A stretch of DNA of 34,326 bases from a virus. Below, one piece after another: positions 6,706-15,390 of this stretch. Both the position numbers and the translations under genes were made by a program. The stretch spans positions 1-34,326 of the IMG/VR virus record IMGVR_UViG_3300021961_000319; one strand, given 5' to 3'. Under the pieces are notes generated by a model, which was given only the letters and a program-made list of their open reading frames with translations, ran no database searches and was not told where the DNA came from. The first letter of the stretch is position 1. Each line of letters starts with the position of its first letter.

Positions 6706-6980
6706 TGCCGGGACTGCTCGACAAAGATGTGATGCCCTGCAACAAACCTCGCAGGACTCCGTCACATCTTAAGAAGAGCCATGTGGTCAAAGCCTGCTAC
6801 GGCGGGCAGGAGAAACTCATCAGATTCGGTGAGCAGGGCGCGAAGACGGCAGGGAAGCCCAAGGCCGGAGAGTCAGAGCGTATGACGCAGAAGCGCAAAA
6901 GCTTCAAGGCCAGGCACGCCAAAAACATTGCCAAGGGCAAAGGGTCTGCGGCGTACTGGGCGGACAAGGTGAAGTGGTGA
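6705..6980 (+). CDS. Small basic phage protein (KARHAKNIAKGK motif)
   Basis: The product is 91 residues and strongly basic. The C-terminal 30 residues contain 'KSFKARHAKNIAKGKGSAA' followed by 'YWADKVKW', a motif I recall as frequent in phage structural regions, always in small uncharacterised proteins. The N-terminus has two Cys. A DNA- or RNA-binding role is plausible from charge but not shown. It ends the accessory virion block; a tiny convergent membrane ORF follows directly on the other strand. Confidence 0.75.
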   Translation: MPGLLDKDVMPCNKPRRTPSHLKKSHVVKACYGGQEKLIRFGEQGAKTAGKPKAGESERMTQKRKSFKARHAKNIAKGKGSAAYWADKVKW

Positions 6981-7076
6981 CTACATCGTCGATGTTTCGA
7001 TGGCAATGCTGAACATCACCAGCCAAGCGCCAATGAAAACGACAGCAGCAAGCAGCTCGACAAGCAGTTTATTCAT
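6981..7076 (-). CDS. Predicted 31-residue single-pass membrane peptide
   Basis: On the minus strand the ATG at 7076 opens a 31-codon frame with a charged start (MNKLLVE), a hydrophobic span of about 20 residues containing Ala, Val, Phe, Ile and Trp, and a short polar end. A purine-rich GGGGGAT stretch lies 5-10 bases upstream. Its stop abuts the stop of the basic protein at 6980 with no gap. It is the only minus-strand candidate gene within the rightward late region. It could be a small membrane effector or a chance ORF. Confidence 0.45.
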   Translation of the reverse strand: MNKLLVELLAAVVFIGAWLVMFSIAIETSTM

Positions 7077-7091
7077 GACCATCCCCCACAA

Positions 7092-7143
7092 AAATGTCGA
7101 GAGAGGATAGCACTTAACGACAAAAGTGCAAGACATTTCTCGA
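7092..7143. promoter_or_regulatory. Nested dyad symmetry in the gap before the packaging genes
   Basis: AAATGTC (7092-7098) pairs with GACATTT (7132-7138), enclosing GCACTT (7110-7115) with AAGTGC (7124-7129). An alternative outer pair is TCGAGA (7097-7102) with TCTCGA (7138-7143). The element sits about 55 bases before the small terminase gene, in the only sizeable non-coding gap in the late region (7077-7197). It could be a packaging recognition site, an operator or an RNA processing hairpin. There is no T tract, so a terminator is unlikely. I found no convincing promoter in the rest of this gap. Confidence 0.45.
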
Positions 7144-7197
7144 TAGTAAAATGATGCCAAATTATGTTGAATAAAAATGAGTTGAGGATTGACACAA

Positions 7198-7455
7198 ATG
7201 GGCGCGCCACTCGGAAACAAGAACGCAGTCAAGAACCGCATCTGGAGTGATGCCATTCGCAGGGCAGTGCTTCAGGGCAAGCGGTTGGACAAACTTGCAG
7301 AGGCCATCATCACGGCAGCAGAGGGCGGCGACATCACTGCCTTGAAGGAAATCGGAGACCGGCTGGAGGGCAAGGCGACACAGGTGATGGCTGGAGAGAA
7401 CGGCCCTGTCGAGCTTGTCATCACTTGGGCGAAGGAAGCGCAGAAGGCGGAATAG
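7198..7455 (+). CDS. Terminase small subunit-like protein
   Basis: The product is 85 residues. It begins 'MGAPLGNKNAVKNRIW', a start seen in a family of small phage proteins immediately upstream of large terminases, followed by a helical segment and 'ALKEIGDRLEGKATQ'. Small terminase subunits bind the packaging site and regulate the large subunit. The family is short and divergent, so the call leans on gene order: its stop overlaps the TerL start by one base. The ATG at 7198 has a GAGG site; an in-frame TTG at 7189 is possible. Confidence 0.75.
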   Translation: MGAPLGNKNAVKNRIWSDAIRRAVLQGKRLDKLAEAIITAAEGGDITALKEIGDRLEGKATQVMAGENGPVELVITWAKEAQKAE

Positions 7456-8723
7456 TGGTCATCACCATTCCCTACAGCCCTCGGGAGCTGCAGGCCGAGT
7501 ACCACGGCAGAACCCAACGCTGGGCCATGACTGTCTGCCATAGACGGTTTGGCAAGACAGTGATGGTCTTGAACGACCTCATCCGGGATGTGCTGACCTG
7601 CCCCAGACCGAATCCCCGAGCAGCTTACCTCGCGCCCTTGTACCGGCAGGCCAAGGCGGTCAGTTGGGATTATGTGCAGGAGTTCACGCGGGGCATACCT
7701 GGGATGACCTATAACCAAGCCGAGCTGCGGGCTGACTTCCCCAATGGCGGGAGGCTGAGCCTCTACGGCGCTGACAGTCCTGACAGTCTCAGAGGAATTT
7801 ACCTCGACGCCGTGGCCTTGGACGAATACGCCCAAATGTCCGGCAGGGTCTGGGAGGAAATCATCCGCCCTACCCTCAGTGACAGAAAGGGCCGGGCCAC
7901 CTTCATCGGCACTCCCATGGGCCATAACTCCTTCTATAAGCTCTTCGAGGCCCACAAGGACGACCCGGACTGGTTCATCCGAGTCCACCGAGCCAGTGAG
8001 ACCGGCTATGTGGATGCTGAAGAGCTGGCAGACGCCCGCAAGCAAATGTCCGAGGAGCGGTATGCGCAGGAGTTTGAGTGTTCATGGACTGCTGCGATTC
8101 AGGGCAGCTACTACGGGCGGCTCCTTGAGGAAGCTGAGACGAAAGGCCGCATTAGAACCATCAATGCTGACCCTGGTTATCCGGTCAGCACCGCATGGGA
8201 CTTAGGCATCGGGGATTCCACGGCAATCTGGTTCTTCCAGCACATCGGCCCCGAATACCGGTTCCTTGACTACTACGAGGCGTCCGGCGAGGCCCTCTCC
8301 CATTATGCTCAGGTTCTGCTGGAGAAGGCCCGCGAGAACCGCTGGACATATGGGGAGCACATTCTCCCGCATGATGCCCGGCAGCGGTCTTTGGACACCG
8401 GGAAGGCCCGAGTGGACACCCTCGCAGAACTGTTAGGCACGAGGCCAGTGGTGCAGGCTCAACATAAGATTGAGGATGGCATCGAGGCGGTACGCAAGAT
8501 GCTGCCAAACGCATGGTTTGACCGAGGGAACTGCTCGCACGGGCTGGATACCCTGAGGCACTATCGCGCTGAATATGACGAGGTCAGGCGGACATTCAGG
8601 TTGAGGCCAGTGCATGACTGGGCAAGCCATGGCGCTGACGCTTTTCGGGTCTGCGCAATGCACAAACCTGTCAAAGCCCAGCGGTGGGAGCCGCTCAAGT
8701 ACAGCAACAAAGGAATTTTGTGA
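7455..8723 (+). CDS. terL: Terminase large subunit (packaging ATPase and nuclease)
   Basis: The product is 422 residues from a GTG start. Residues 28-35 form a Walker A variant (CHRRFGKT). A Walker B with 'LDAVALDE' ends at D123-E124, and a coupling 'GTP' lies near 152-154. The C-terminal nuclease fold shows acidic positions in 'AWDLGIGDST' near 248-253 and in 'DWASHGADAFR' near 387-395, as in RNase H-like terminase nucleases. The enzyme translocates DNA into the prohead through the portal and cuts the concatemer. Length fits a compact TerL. The GTG overlaps the TerS stop and is preceded by GAAGGCGG. Confidence 0.92.
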   Translation: MVITIPYSPRELQAEYHGRTQRWAMTVCHRRFGKTVMVLNDLIRDVLTCPRPNPRAAYLAPLYRQAKAVSWDYVQEFTRGIPGMTYNQAELRADFPNGGRLSLYGADSPDSLRGIYLDAVALDEYAQMSGRVWEEIIRPTLSDRKGRATFIGTPMGHNSFYKLFEAHKDDPDWFIRVHRASETGYVDAEELADARKQMSEERYAQEFECSWTAAIQGSYYGRLLEEAETKGRIRTINADPGYPVSTAWDLGIGDSTAIWFFQHIGPEYRFLDYYEASGEALSHYAQVLLEKARENRWTYGEHILPHDARQRSLDTGKARVDTLAELLGTRPVVQAQHKIEDGIEAVRKMLPNAWFDRGNCSHGLDTLRHYRAEYDEVRRTFRLRPVHDWASHGADAFRVCAMHKPVKAQRWEPLKYSNKGIL

Positions 8724-8842
8724 ACGTCCAATATCTGGCCAAGCGCCTAGCGGAATTGCAAGCCCAGATTCAGGCGCTCATAATCCGCATTGACGCAATC
8801 GAAAAACGCAAGGGGCCGAGAAAAAATGGCAAAGCTGACTGA
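8720..8842 (+). CDS. Small coiled-coil protein between terL and portal
   Basis: This 40-residue frame opens with GTG at 8720, overlapping the TerL stop, and ends inside the portal gene, whose ATG is at 8826. It reads as a single amphipathic helix with regular Leu/Ile spacing (residues 5-32) and a basic tail. An AAGGA site precedes it. The overlaps on both sides fit the gene style of this genome and support it being translated. Function unknown. Confidence 0.6.
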   Translation: MNVQYLAKRLAELQAQIQALIIRIDAIEKRKGPRKNGKAD

Positions 8843-11300
8843 CTCAGAAATCCTGTCTCGGGCTCAGTCTGAAGTCACCTCCACCATCGGGCGGTGGGGC
8901 TCCGAAATCTCCAATGAGCGGGCGGCCGCCCTCGATTATTATCTTGGCGAGAAGTACGGCGATGAGGTGGACGGGCGCAGCCAGGTTATCACCCGCGAGG
9001 TTATGGAAACGGTTGAATGGATTCTGCCGAGCCTCATCCGTATTTTCTCCGACGCCGACAATATGGTGTCTCTTGACCCCGTGGGGCCAGAGGATGAGGA
9101 GCAGGCCGCACAGGAAACTGATGTGGTCAATTATGTTTTCTGGAAACAGAATAAAGGCTTCTACAACGTATACACCTTCCTGAAGGATGCACTTCTGTCC
9201 AAGACCGGCATCTTGAAGGTCTGGTGGGAAGACAGGGAAGAAGAGGAGCGCGAGGAATACGAGGGCATCGACCCTTTCGGCCTTGAGCAGCTTTTGGCAG
9301 ACCCCACCGTTGAGCGCGAGCCCATCGACATCAGTCAGGACGAAAACGGGGTCATCTCCGTTGCCTTCAAGACCAAGCGCAAACGCGGTCAGATTCGGAT
9401 TGAGCCCGTCGCCCCTGAAGACTTCGGCATCACGCGCGACGCCTCCAGCCCGTATGCAAAGGACGCCCGCTCCTGTTATCACCGGGTGCGCAAGACGAAG
9501 AGCGAACTGCTTGCGGCCGGATACGACCGGAACCTGGTCAACTCCCTACCCACCTCTGACGACGTTGAGACGCCGGAAGAGATTGCCCGCGACCGCTTGG
9601 ACGATGAGGGCATGGCCCCTGTCTATGTCCGAGACGAATACTGGATAACGGAAGTCTATTTCTCTGCCGACCGCAACGGCGACGACATGGATGAGCTGCT
9701 GAAAGTCACATACGCCGGAGACCCGGACGGCGGCGGCTCCGCAACCCTGCTGGACATCGAGGAAGTGGACCGCATCCCCTTCTGCACCGCCTCGCCCATC
9801 ATTCTGACCCACAAGTTTTATGGGCTCTCCATCGCTGACCTCACGATGGATTTGCAGCACATCAAGTCAACTCTGCTGCGTCAGGTACTAGACAACACCT
9901 ACCTTGCAAACAACTCCCGCACGGTGGTAAATGACGAATTTGTGAACATGGATGACCTGCTGACCTCGCGGCCGGGCGGGGTTATCCGGGTGCGGGGCGA
10001 GCAGCCAGTCGGCGCATACCTGACCCCGCTCCCGCACTCTTCGCTGCCTCAAGAAACCTTCCCGCTCATGGAATACATAGACGGGCAAATCAAGCAGCGC
10101 ACGGGTGTTGGCGATGAGGTTGCGGGGCTGGACAAGAACTCCCTTGCGAACGTAAACACCGGAGTTGCTGCGCTGGCGTATGACGCAGCGCGCATGAAGA
10201 TTGAGCTTGTCGCCCGCATCATGGCTGAAGTGGGCTTCGTGCCCCTGTTCCAAGACATCCATCAGCTCCTGAGCATGCATCAGGACCAGGCCATGACAGT
10301 CAAGCTGCGCAATCGCTGGGTTCAGGTAGACCCCGGCCGCTGGCGTGACCGTGTAGACATGACCGTGAAAGTCGGCATGGGCAACGTCTCCCGCGAGCGC
10401 AGGGTTATGGGCCTGCAGCAGGTGATTCAGCTCCAGCAGGGGCTTGCGCAAGCAGGCGCTATGGGCTCCCTCATCAACCCAGAGAATATGTGGATGGCCC
10501 ACAAGGAACTGATGGACGCAATGGGCCTTGAGCCAGAATTGTTCTTCATGGACCCCAAAACCGCTCCGCCCCCGCAGCCTCCGCAGCCTGACCCGCAGCT
10601 TGAAGTTGCCGCAATGCAGGCGCAGGCCATGATGCTTGACGCTCAGAGCAAGATGGCGCGGGCGCAGGTAGACGCCCAGAAGGCGCAGGCCGAGCAGCAG
10701 ATGGCGCAGGCGCAGATTGCCCTGAAGGCCCGAGAGTCCGAGCTGAAGAACCAGATTAGCCAGCTCGAAGTGCAGTTGAAGGGCATGCGAGACAAGTCAG
10801 ACTCTGACAACAAGATTCTGTCGATGGAAGTCGAAATGAAGCGTCGGGCGACCGAGAACAACCTGAAGCTGCTGCAGATTCAGTTGGCCGAGATGTCCAA
10901 GCAGAAGGACCGCGATTTGGACAAGTACAAAGCTGACCAGGACGCCTCGATTGAGCTGGCCAAGATGACCATGCAGGAGGCCAACGACATCCTGCCCGGC
11001 GGCATGCTGGTTGAGGATGATTCCCTGCGGAAGATGTTTGCATTCGGCGATGAGGAGCCGGAGACAATTGTCGAGGAGGTGATTACGGTTGAGCCAGAGC
11101 CAGAGGCCGCAGTGGTCATTGATGTGCCGGCTGAACCGCCTCCGCCCGCTCCCGCTGAAGTAGCCATGGCCTCCATGGTTGAAGCCCTTGTGGACCTCCA
11201 GAGACAACTGAACGACCTGCAAGGCCGCGAGGTTGAGCGTGTTGTGAACCGCGACAAGAACGGCCTGATTGTCTCCATCACGGAGAAGCGGCGTGCGTAG
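8826..11300 (+). CDS. Portal protein, P22-type, with long C-terminal coiled coil
   Basis: The product is 824 residues. The N-terminal part (about 1-560) matches the P22-type portal pattern: an early 'RWGSEISNERAAALDYYLGE' segment, an acidic wing region, 'ITHKFYGLSIADL' and 'QRTGVGDEVAGL' in the stem region. From about residue 590 to 720 there is a long Gln/Ala/Lys coiled coil, then an acidic Pro-rich tail. Portals form the dodecameric DNA gateway at one capsid vertex and the coiled-coil end can form a barrel inside the head. P22 portal is 725 residues, so this one is somewhat longer. The ATG at 8826 precedes the conserved N-terminus. Confidence 0.88.
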   Translation: MAKLTDSEILSRAQSEVTSTIGRWGSEISNERAAALDYYLGEKYGDEVDGRSQVITREVMETVEWILPSLIRIFSDADNMVSLDPVGPEDEEQAAQETDVVNYVFWKQNKGFYNVYTFLKDALLSKTGILKVWWEDREEEEREEYEGIDPFGLEQLLADPTVEREPIDISQDENGVISVAFKTKRKRGQIRIEPVAPEDFGITRDASSPYAKDARSCYHRVRKTKSELLAAGYDRNLVNSLPTSDDVETPEEIARDRLDDEGMAPVYVRDEYWITEVYFSADRNGDDMDELLKVTYAGDPDGGGSATLLDIEEVDRIPFCTASPIILTHKFYGLSIADLTMDLQHIKSTLLRQVLDNTYLANNSRTVVNDEFVNMDDLLTSRPGGVIRVRGEQPVGAYLTPLPHSSLPQETFPLMEYIDGQIKQRTGVGDEVAGLDKNSLANVNTGVAALAYDAARMKIELVARIMAEVGFVPLFQDIHQLLSMHQDQAMTVKLRNRWVQVDPGRWRDRVDMTVKVGMGNVSRERRVMGLQQVIQLQQGLAQAGAMGSLINPENMWMAHKELMDAMGLEPELFFMDPKTAPPPQPPQPDPQLEVAAMQAQAMMLDAQSKMARAQVDAQKAQAEQQMAQAQIALKARESELKNQISQLEVQLKGMRDKSDSDNKILSMEVEMKRRATENNLKLLQIQLAEMSKQKDRDLDKYKADQDASIELAKMTMQEANDILPGGMLVEDDSLRKMFAFGDEEPETIVEEVITVEPEPEAAVVIDVPAEPPPPAPAEVAMASMVEALVDLQRQLNDLQGREVERVVNRDKNGLIVSITEKRRA

Positions 11301-11550
11301 CCGGGAGCAGGAGATTGCCCGAGGGCATGAGGCTGAAAGAATCCTGCGCTCCCCTGTGTGGGAGGAAGCATGGACCTCGTATGAGGAAAAGCTCATGAGT
11401 GCTTGGAAAGGTTCCGGCTCTCAGGACGAGCAGAGCAGAGAAAAAATCTGGGTGGCCTACCAGGTCTGCCAGAAAGTGAAAAATCATGTCCAGTCCATCC
11501 TGATGACGGGAAAGCTGGCAATCAAACAAGTTGAGGAACTGAACAAATGA
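11293..11550 (+). CDS. Small helical protein between portal and scaffold
   Basis: The product is 85 residues from a GTG at 11293, overlapping the portal stop by 8 bases; GGAGAAG lies upstream. It is charged and predicted all-helical, with a Trp-rich middle ('SPVWEEAWTSYEEKL') and a C-terminal helix. Proteins of this size and location are common between portal and scaffold genes in podoviruses with SU10-type capsids, but their role is not settled. Its stop overlaps the scaffold start (ATGA). Confidence 0.75.
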   Translation: MRSREQEIARGHEAERILRSPVWEEAWTSYEEKLMSAWKGSGSQDEQSREKIWVAYQVCQKVKNHVQSILMTGKLAIKQVEELNK

Positions 11551-12563
11551 GCGAGCAAGCACCAACCCCCGAGCAGAGAATCGCCAACTTCCTGACGCCT
11601 GAGCCGCCCCCGAGGGAGGAAGCTGAGGTGAGCGAAGCGCCGGAGGCTTCTTACGACGAAGCCCCGCCAGAGGCTTATGCCGAGGCTTCAGAAGAGCCCG
11701 CAGAAGCTTCTGATGGCGAATCTTCCGAGGTCACCATTGAGGAATGGAACCAGCTTGCGGAGTACCTTGGCACCGACCCATCCGAGCTGTACAACCTGAC
11801 GGTCAACCTCGACACCCCGGAGGGGTCTGAGCGGGTTACGATTGAGCAGCTTAAGGACACCTATAAAGGGCAGCTTAAAATTCAGAAGGAAGCGCAGGCC
11901 ATTGAGCAGGCCCGTGCGCAGATGGAGCAGCAGTGGAGCCAAGCAGCAGCCCAGCTCCAGCAGAAGGAGCAGCAGGCTGCAGCCCTTCTGCAGTACGTGG
12001 AGAACAACTTCCTCGCAGAAATGGGAAGCGTGAACTGGGATTATTTGCGGCAGACTAACCCAGCAGAATTTGCAGCCCAACGGCTGCAGTTTCAGGAGAA
12101 GCAAAACCAACTTGCGAACCTGAAAGCGCAGGCGGCAATGAGATGGGACCAAGCGCAGCGGGAGCAAGCGCAGGTGCAGGCGAATCAGGAGCGGGAGCTT
12201 CTGGGTCGCGAAGCCAACCTTCTTTACAGCGCCATTCCAGAATGGAGAGACCCGCAAGTCGCAGCGAATGAAAAGCGCGAGATTGCACAGTTTCTCCTCA
12301 GTCGAGGTTATGACCCACAGTATGTGGCGTCCATGGCGAACCATCGTGAAGTTCTGCTGGCGCGGGACGCGATGCGGAGCGCCAAGGCGAAGCAGACCGC
12401 GATAAAAAACAAGGTGTTCAAGCTGGGGACCAAGACGCTCTCACCGGGCGCTCGCAGTTCAGCCAGCGACCAGGCACCAGATACGCGCAAGCTGCGCGCC
12501 AGCCTGAAGAAGTCTGGCAACTACAAAGATGCAGCGGCGCTTATTTCCAAAATGATTGGTTAA
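11547..12563 (+). CDS. Capsid scaffolding protein
   Basis: The product is 338 residues. The N-terminal 70 residues are extremely acidic and Ala/Pro/Glu-rich. Residues about 100-220 form a long Gln/Ala/Glu coiled coil, and a basic C-terminal helix-rich segment (about 270-338, many Lys and Arg) ends the protein. This order, helical rod plus basic C-terminal capsid-binding segment, and the position between portal and capsid genes, are typical of phage scaffolding proteins that direct prohead assembly and then leave. Assignment is by architecture and context. Confidence 0.8.
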   Translation: MSEQAPTPEQRIANFLTPEPPPREEAEVSEAPEASYDEAPPEAYAEASEEPAEASDGESSEVTIEEWNQLAEYLGTDPSELYNLTVNLDTPEGSERVTIEQLKDTYKGQLKIQKEAQAIEQARAQMEQQWSQAAAQLQQKEQQAAALLQYVENNFLAEMGSVNWDYLRQTNPAEFAAQRLQFQEKQNQLANLKAQAAMRWDQAQREQAQVQANQERELLGREANLLYSAIPEWRDPQVAANEKREIAQFLLSRGYDPQYVASMANHREVLLARDAMRSAKAKQTAIKNKVFKLGTKTLSPGARSSASDQAPDTRKLRASLKKSGNYKDAAALISKMIG

Positions 12564-12575
12564 GGAGTTTAGAGA

Positions 12576-13541
12576 ATGGCAGTCCCAACCGGAACTTATC
12601 AGCGTTATGCCGCAGTCGGCATGCGCGAAGACCTTGAAGACATCATCTACGACATTTCGCCCATGGACACCCCGTTCATGTCGAATGTCAGCCGCAAGAA
12701 GGCGACTTCGACCTTCCATGAGTGGCAGACGGACTCTCTGGATGCTGCGGTTTCGACCAATGCCCAGATTGAAGGCGACGACGCCAACACCAATACGGCG
12801 GTTGCGACCTCCCGTTTTGGAAACTATACGCAGATTCTGACCAAGGTTCCGCGTGTTTCCGGCACCCTGCGCAGCTCCGACACGGCTGGCCGCCGCGACG
12901 AACTAAGCTATCAGATTGCCAAGCGTGGCCGTGAGCTGAAGCGTGACATGGAAGCCTCTTTCCTTGGCACCCAGGCTGCGACTGCTGGCGCTGCGGCTTC
13001 TGCCCGCGTCATGGCTGGTGTGGCTTCGTGGCTGTTCGGCAACACCGTTGCCAATGGCACCGCCGCGACCACTGCCGTTGTCACCTCCGGCGCGCCTGTG
13101 ACGGCCCCGACCTCTGGTACGGCTGCGACCTTCAGCGAATCCATGCTGAAGAGCGTCATCAAGCAGTGCTGGGATGACGGTGGCAGCCCCAACCTGATTA
13201 TGGTTGGTTCCTTCAACAAGCAGATTGCCTCTGCGTTTGCTGGGATTGCGACCCAGTACCGTGACAACCAGCAGACTGGTCCTGCGACCATCATCGGCTC
13301 GGCTGACATCTATGTTTCCGACTTCGGTCAGCATCAGATTGTTGCCAACCGCTTCATGCCCTCTAACCAGGTATATGCGCTCGATATGGAGTATTGGTCT
13401 GTTGCTTACCTCCGCCCGATTCAGAATGTTGAACTGGCGAAGACGGGTGACTCCGACCGCAGCATGATTCTGGCTGAATGCACGCTGGTGGCCGACAACC
13501 CGAATGCCTCGGGCAAGGTCTACGCGGTCACGACCTCGTAA
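12576..13541 (+). CDS. Major capsid protein (SU10/DUF5309-like, HK97 fold)
   Basis: The product is 321 residues. The start 'YAAVGMREDLEDIIYDISP' followed by 'DTPFMSNV' is the signature of the SU10/DUF5309 family of major capsid proteins. Other family-like features are 'STFHEWQTDSL' near residue 50, 'KRGRELKRDMEASFL' near 117, and a C-terminal 'AYLRPIQNVELAKTGDSDR' segment. These subunits form the icosahedral shell with an HK97-type fold. An AAGGAG site precedes the ATG. A strong terminator follows 15 bases after the stop, consistent with a need for high, bounded expression. Confidence 0.88.
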   Translation: MAVPTGTYQRYAAVGMREDLEDIIYDISPMDTPFMSNVSRKKATSTFHEWQTDSLDAAVSTNAQIEGDDANTNTAVATSRFGNYTQILTKVPRVSGTLRSSDTAGRRDELSYQIAKRGRELKRDMEASFLGTQAATAGAAASARVMAGVASWLFGNTVANGTAATTAVVTSGAPVTAPTSGTAATFSESMLKSVIKQCWDDGGSPNLIMVGSFNKQIASAFAGIATQYRDNQQTGPATIIGSADIYVSDFGQHQIVANRFMPSNQVYALDMEYWSVAYLRPIQNVELAKTGDSDRSMILAECTLVADNPNASGKVYAVTTS

Positions 13542-13555
13542 GGAACCTCAACCTT

Positions 13556-13582
13556 GGGAGGGGGCAGCCCCTCCCCTTTTTT
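13556..13582 (+). terminator. Strong intrinsic terminator after the capsid gene
   Basis: GGGAGGGG (13556-13563) pairs perfectly with CCCCTCCC (13568-13575) around a four-base loop, followed by C and six T. It is one of the two strongest terminators in the window. Downstream genes continue in the same direction after only 12 bases, so it probably limits rather than stops late transcription, making capsid the most abundant message. Confidence 0.9.
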
Positions 13583-13593
13583 GGAGCAAGAAA

Positions 13594-13737
13594 ATGGCTG
13601 ACAAAGGCATGAAGAAAATTAAGTGGATGGACGGCGGCCGTAAAACGGTGACAAAGACCTACAAGGCCGGTAAAATGTTACCTGTTGATGGTCAGGGCTG
13701 TCAGAAGGGCGGGAAGCGTGGCAAGAAGGCTTATTGA
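13594..13737 (+). CDS. Small basic Lys/Gly-rich protein
   Basis: The product is 47 residues, very basic, with a 'MKKIKWMDGGRKTVTKTYKAGK' type composition, a single Cys near its end and a Lys/Gly tail. GGAGCAAG precedes the ATG. It lies just after the capsid terminator. Its 3' end overlaps the next gene in another frame. Function unknown; charge suggests nucleic-acid or head-interior association, which is inference. Confidence 0.65.
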   Translation: MADKGMKKIKWMDGGRKTVTKTYKAGKMLPVDGQGCQKGGKRGKKAY

Positions 13738-14074
13738 GCACGACCCTCTTTCAAAGACGAGCGTTTACCACTCCTACGATGACCTGACGAAAGAGACGGT
13801 CATCGAGGAGATTCAGGATGTATCTCACATTCTGGAGGTGAACAAGAACACCCAGAACCACGACGTTGGGGGTGGCGGCGGACTAAACGAGTATTCCCGC
13901 CAGGGAATCAAGAATGGCTGGTGGCACGTTGCCAGCATCCCAAATTCCGTCATCATGAAGTGGAAAAAAGAGCATGGCGTGGATGTGTTCAACAAGGACC
14001 ATACAAAAGCCATCACGCGACTACTGAATGACCCGGCATGGCGGTATCTGAGAACAGGAACGGGCCGAGTGTAG
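13718..14074 (+). CDS. Conserved-type phage structural-region protein
   Basis: Taken from the GTG at 13718 the product is 118 residues. It contains 'EHDPLSKTSVYHSYDDLT', 'IQDVSHILEVNKNTQN', a Gly-rich loop, 'WHVASIPNSVIMKW' and the end 'NDPAWRYLRTGTGRV'. This sequence order is one I recall in podovirus structural regions directly after capsid genes, without a known function. Upstream GTG, ATG (13688) and TTG (13685) starts are all possible; the true start is uncertain because the conserved part begins near 13733. It overlaps the first gene of the glycan cassette by 37 bases. Confidence 0.75.
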   Translation: MARRLIEHDPLSKTSVYHSYDDLTKETVIEEIQDVSHILEVNKNTQNHDVGGGGGLNEYSRQGIKNGWWHVASIPNSVIMKWKKEHGVDVFNKDHTKAITRLLNDPAWRYLRTGTGRV

Positions 14075-15390
14075 ATTTGCAGGTTGCAGAGCAAGCCTAT
14101 GCCCGTGGGGACTTACAGTTCGCCGGGCATACCTGCTCTCAATGCCTTTCCAAAAACCCAGAGGATGTCGAGGCGCTTTTGCTCATGGCAAAGGTGCTTA
14201 TGGACACAGAGAAATCACCTCTTGCGCTGGCTCTCTCTGAGAAAATCACGAAGCTAGCCCCTAAGGACTGGCGAGGCTGGCTGCTTCGCGGAATGTGCGA
14301 AACCTCTCTCCTGCCTGGCTCACCCATGGGGTCCATGCACAAGGCAGAAAGCCTAGCCCCAGACAACCCCGCCATTCTCCGCAGCATGGCCTTTGCGTAT
14401 GTCTCGTCTTTTGACTTCAAGAAGGCAGAATCCTATGCCCGACGCGCAATCCCTCTCGAAAATCACCCACAAGGTCACGTTGCCCTCGGCTTCGCCCTCC
14501 TGCACACGGAGCGATGGGGAGAGGGCTGGGACGAGTACGCTCACGGTATGGGGCACCAAGCTTTTCGAGAGAAGCAGGACTGGGGAATTCCTGAATGGAA
14601 TGGGGAAAAAGGGCGCCTGCTTGTCTATGGAGAGCAAGGGCTTGGGGACCAGATTGCCTACTGCTCAACCCTCCGAGACGCAAACGTCACACAGCTTGTC
14701 TGTCACCCCAAGCTCAAGGCCATGTTCACAGAAACCCTTGACTGCGAGGTGCATGGCGACCAGTTCAAGAAGGAGATTGACTGGCCTGTCCGGGCTGACT
14801 TTGCAGTGTCGATGTCCGGCTTGCAGCGATGGCACAGACGCAAGCGGGAGGACTTCACTGGTGAGCCTTACTTAGTCCCGCACCCCGGAAAACAGTTCCA
14901 GTGGAAAGCCCTTCTCAGAGCTTTAGGCAAGCGCCCCAAGATTGGGATTGCATGGACCGGAGGAACGGTAGGCGCCCACGGATGGTATTCCAGAAATATC
15001 ACCCTGATGGACCTGAAGCCCATCATCGAGGGCGTGGACGCGGATTTCATTTCGCTGGAGTACAAGGACCGCAGCGAGGAGATAGATGCGTCTGGGCTGA
15101 CTGTGCATGACTTTCCATGGGGCACGCAGACGGACAATTACGAAGACACCATCGCGCTTATCTCCTGCCTTGATGCAGTAGTGTGCGTCCCCACGACGGC
15201 TTACCATGCGGCCGGGGCTCTGGGGGTTCCGGCAATTGTCATGGTCCACGATACGCCCCACTTCCATGAATGCACGCCCTGGTGGAAATCTGTGCAGTTC
15301 TTGGACAGGAAGGGCGATTACATAACAAAAGTGTTAGAGAGGTTGAGGCAATGCGTATCTTTATCGGAGTCGACCCCCGTAGTCCCATAA
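14038..15390 (+). CDS. TPR-containing glycosyltransferase (GT-B, GT41/GT9-like)
   Basis: The product is 450 residues. Residues about 10-165 form three to four TPR-type helical repeats. The second half has the pattern of TPR-linked GT-B glycosyltransferases: 'LLVYGEQGLGDQIAYC' near 198-213, 'PKIGIAWTGG' near 300-310, 'LISCLDAVVCVPTTAYHAAGALGVPAIVMV' spread over about 378-407, then 'PWWKSVQFL'. In O-GlcNAc-transferase-like proteins the TPR part selects a protein substrate and the GT-B part transfers sugar from a nucleotide donor. Donor and acceptor are unknown. It opens a four-gene overlapping cassette. The start (ATG 14038, or TTG 14077) is not firm because no good ribosome site is visible. 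Confidence 0.8.
   Translation: MAVSENRNGPSVDLQVAEQAYARGDLQFAGHTCSQCLSKNPEDVEALLLMAKVLMDTEKSPLALALSEKITKLAPKDWRGWLLRGMCETSLLPGSPMGSMHKAESLAPDNPAILRSMAFAYVSSFDFKKAESYARRAIPLENHPQGHVALGFALLHTERWGEGWDEYAHGMGHQAFREKQDWGIPEWNGEKGRLLVYGEQGLGDQIAYCSTLRDANVTQLVCHPKLKAMFTETLDCEVHGDQFKKEIDWPVRADFAVSMSGLQRWHRRKREDFTGEPYLVPHPGKQFQWKALLRALGKRPKIGIAWTGGTVGAHGWYSRNITLMDLKPIIEGVDADFISLEYKDRSEEIDASGLTVHDFPWGTQTDNYEDTIALISCLDAVVCVPTTAYHAAGALGVPAIVMVHDTPHFHECTPWWKSVQFLDRKGDYITKVLERLRQCVSLSESTPVVP

Noticed and set aside
7272-8045. 257-residue minus-strand ORF opposite the terminase
   Set aside because: It is a long shadow of the high-GC TerL frame; the TerL motifs on the plus strand are unambiguous.
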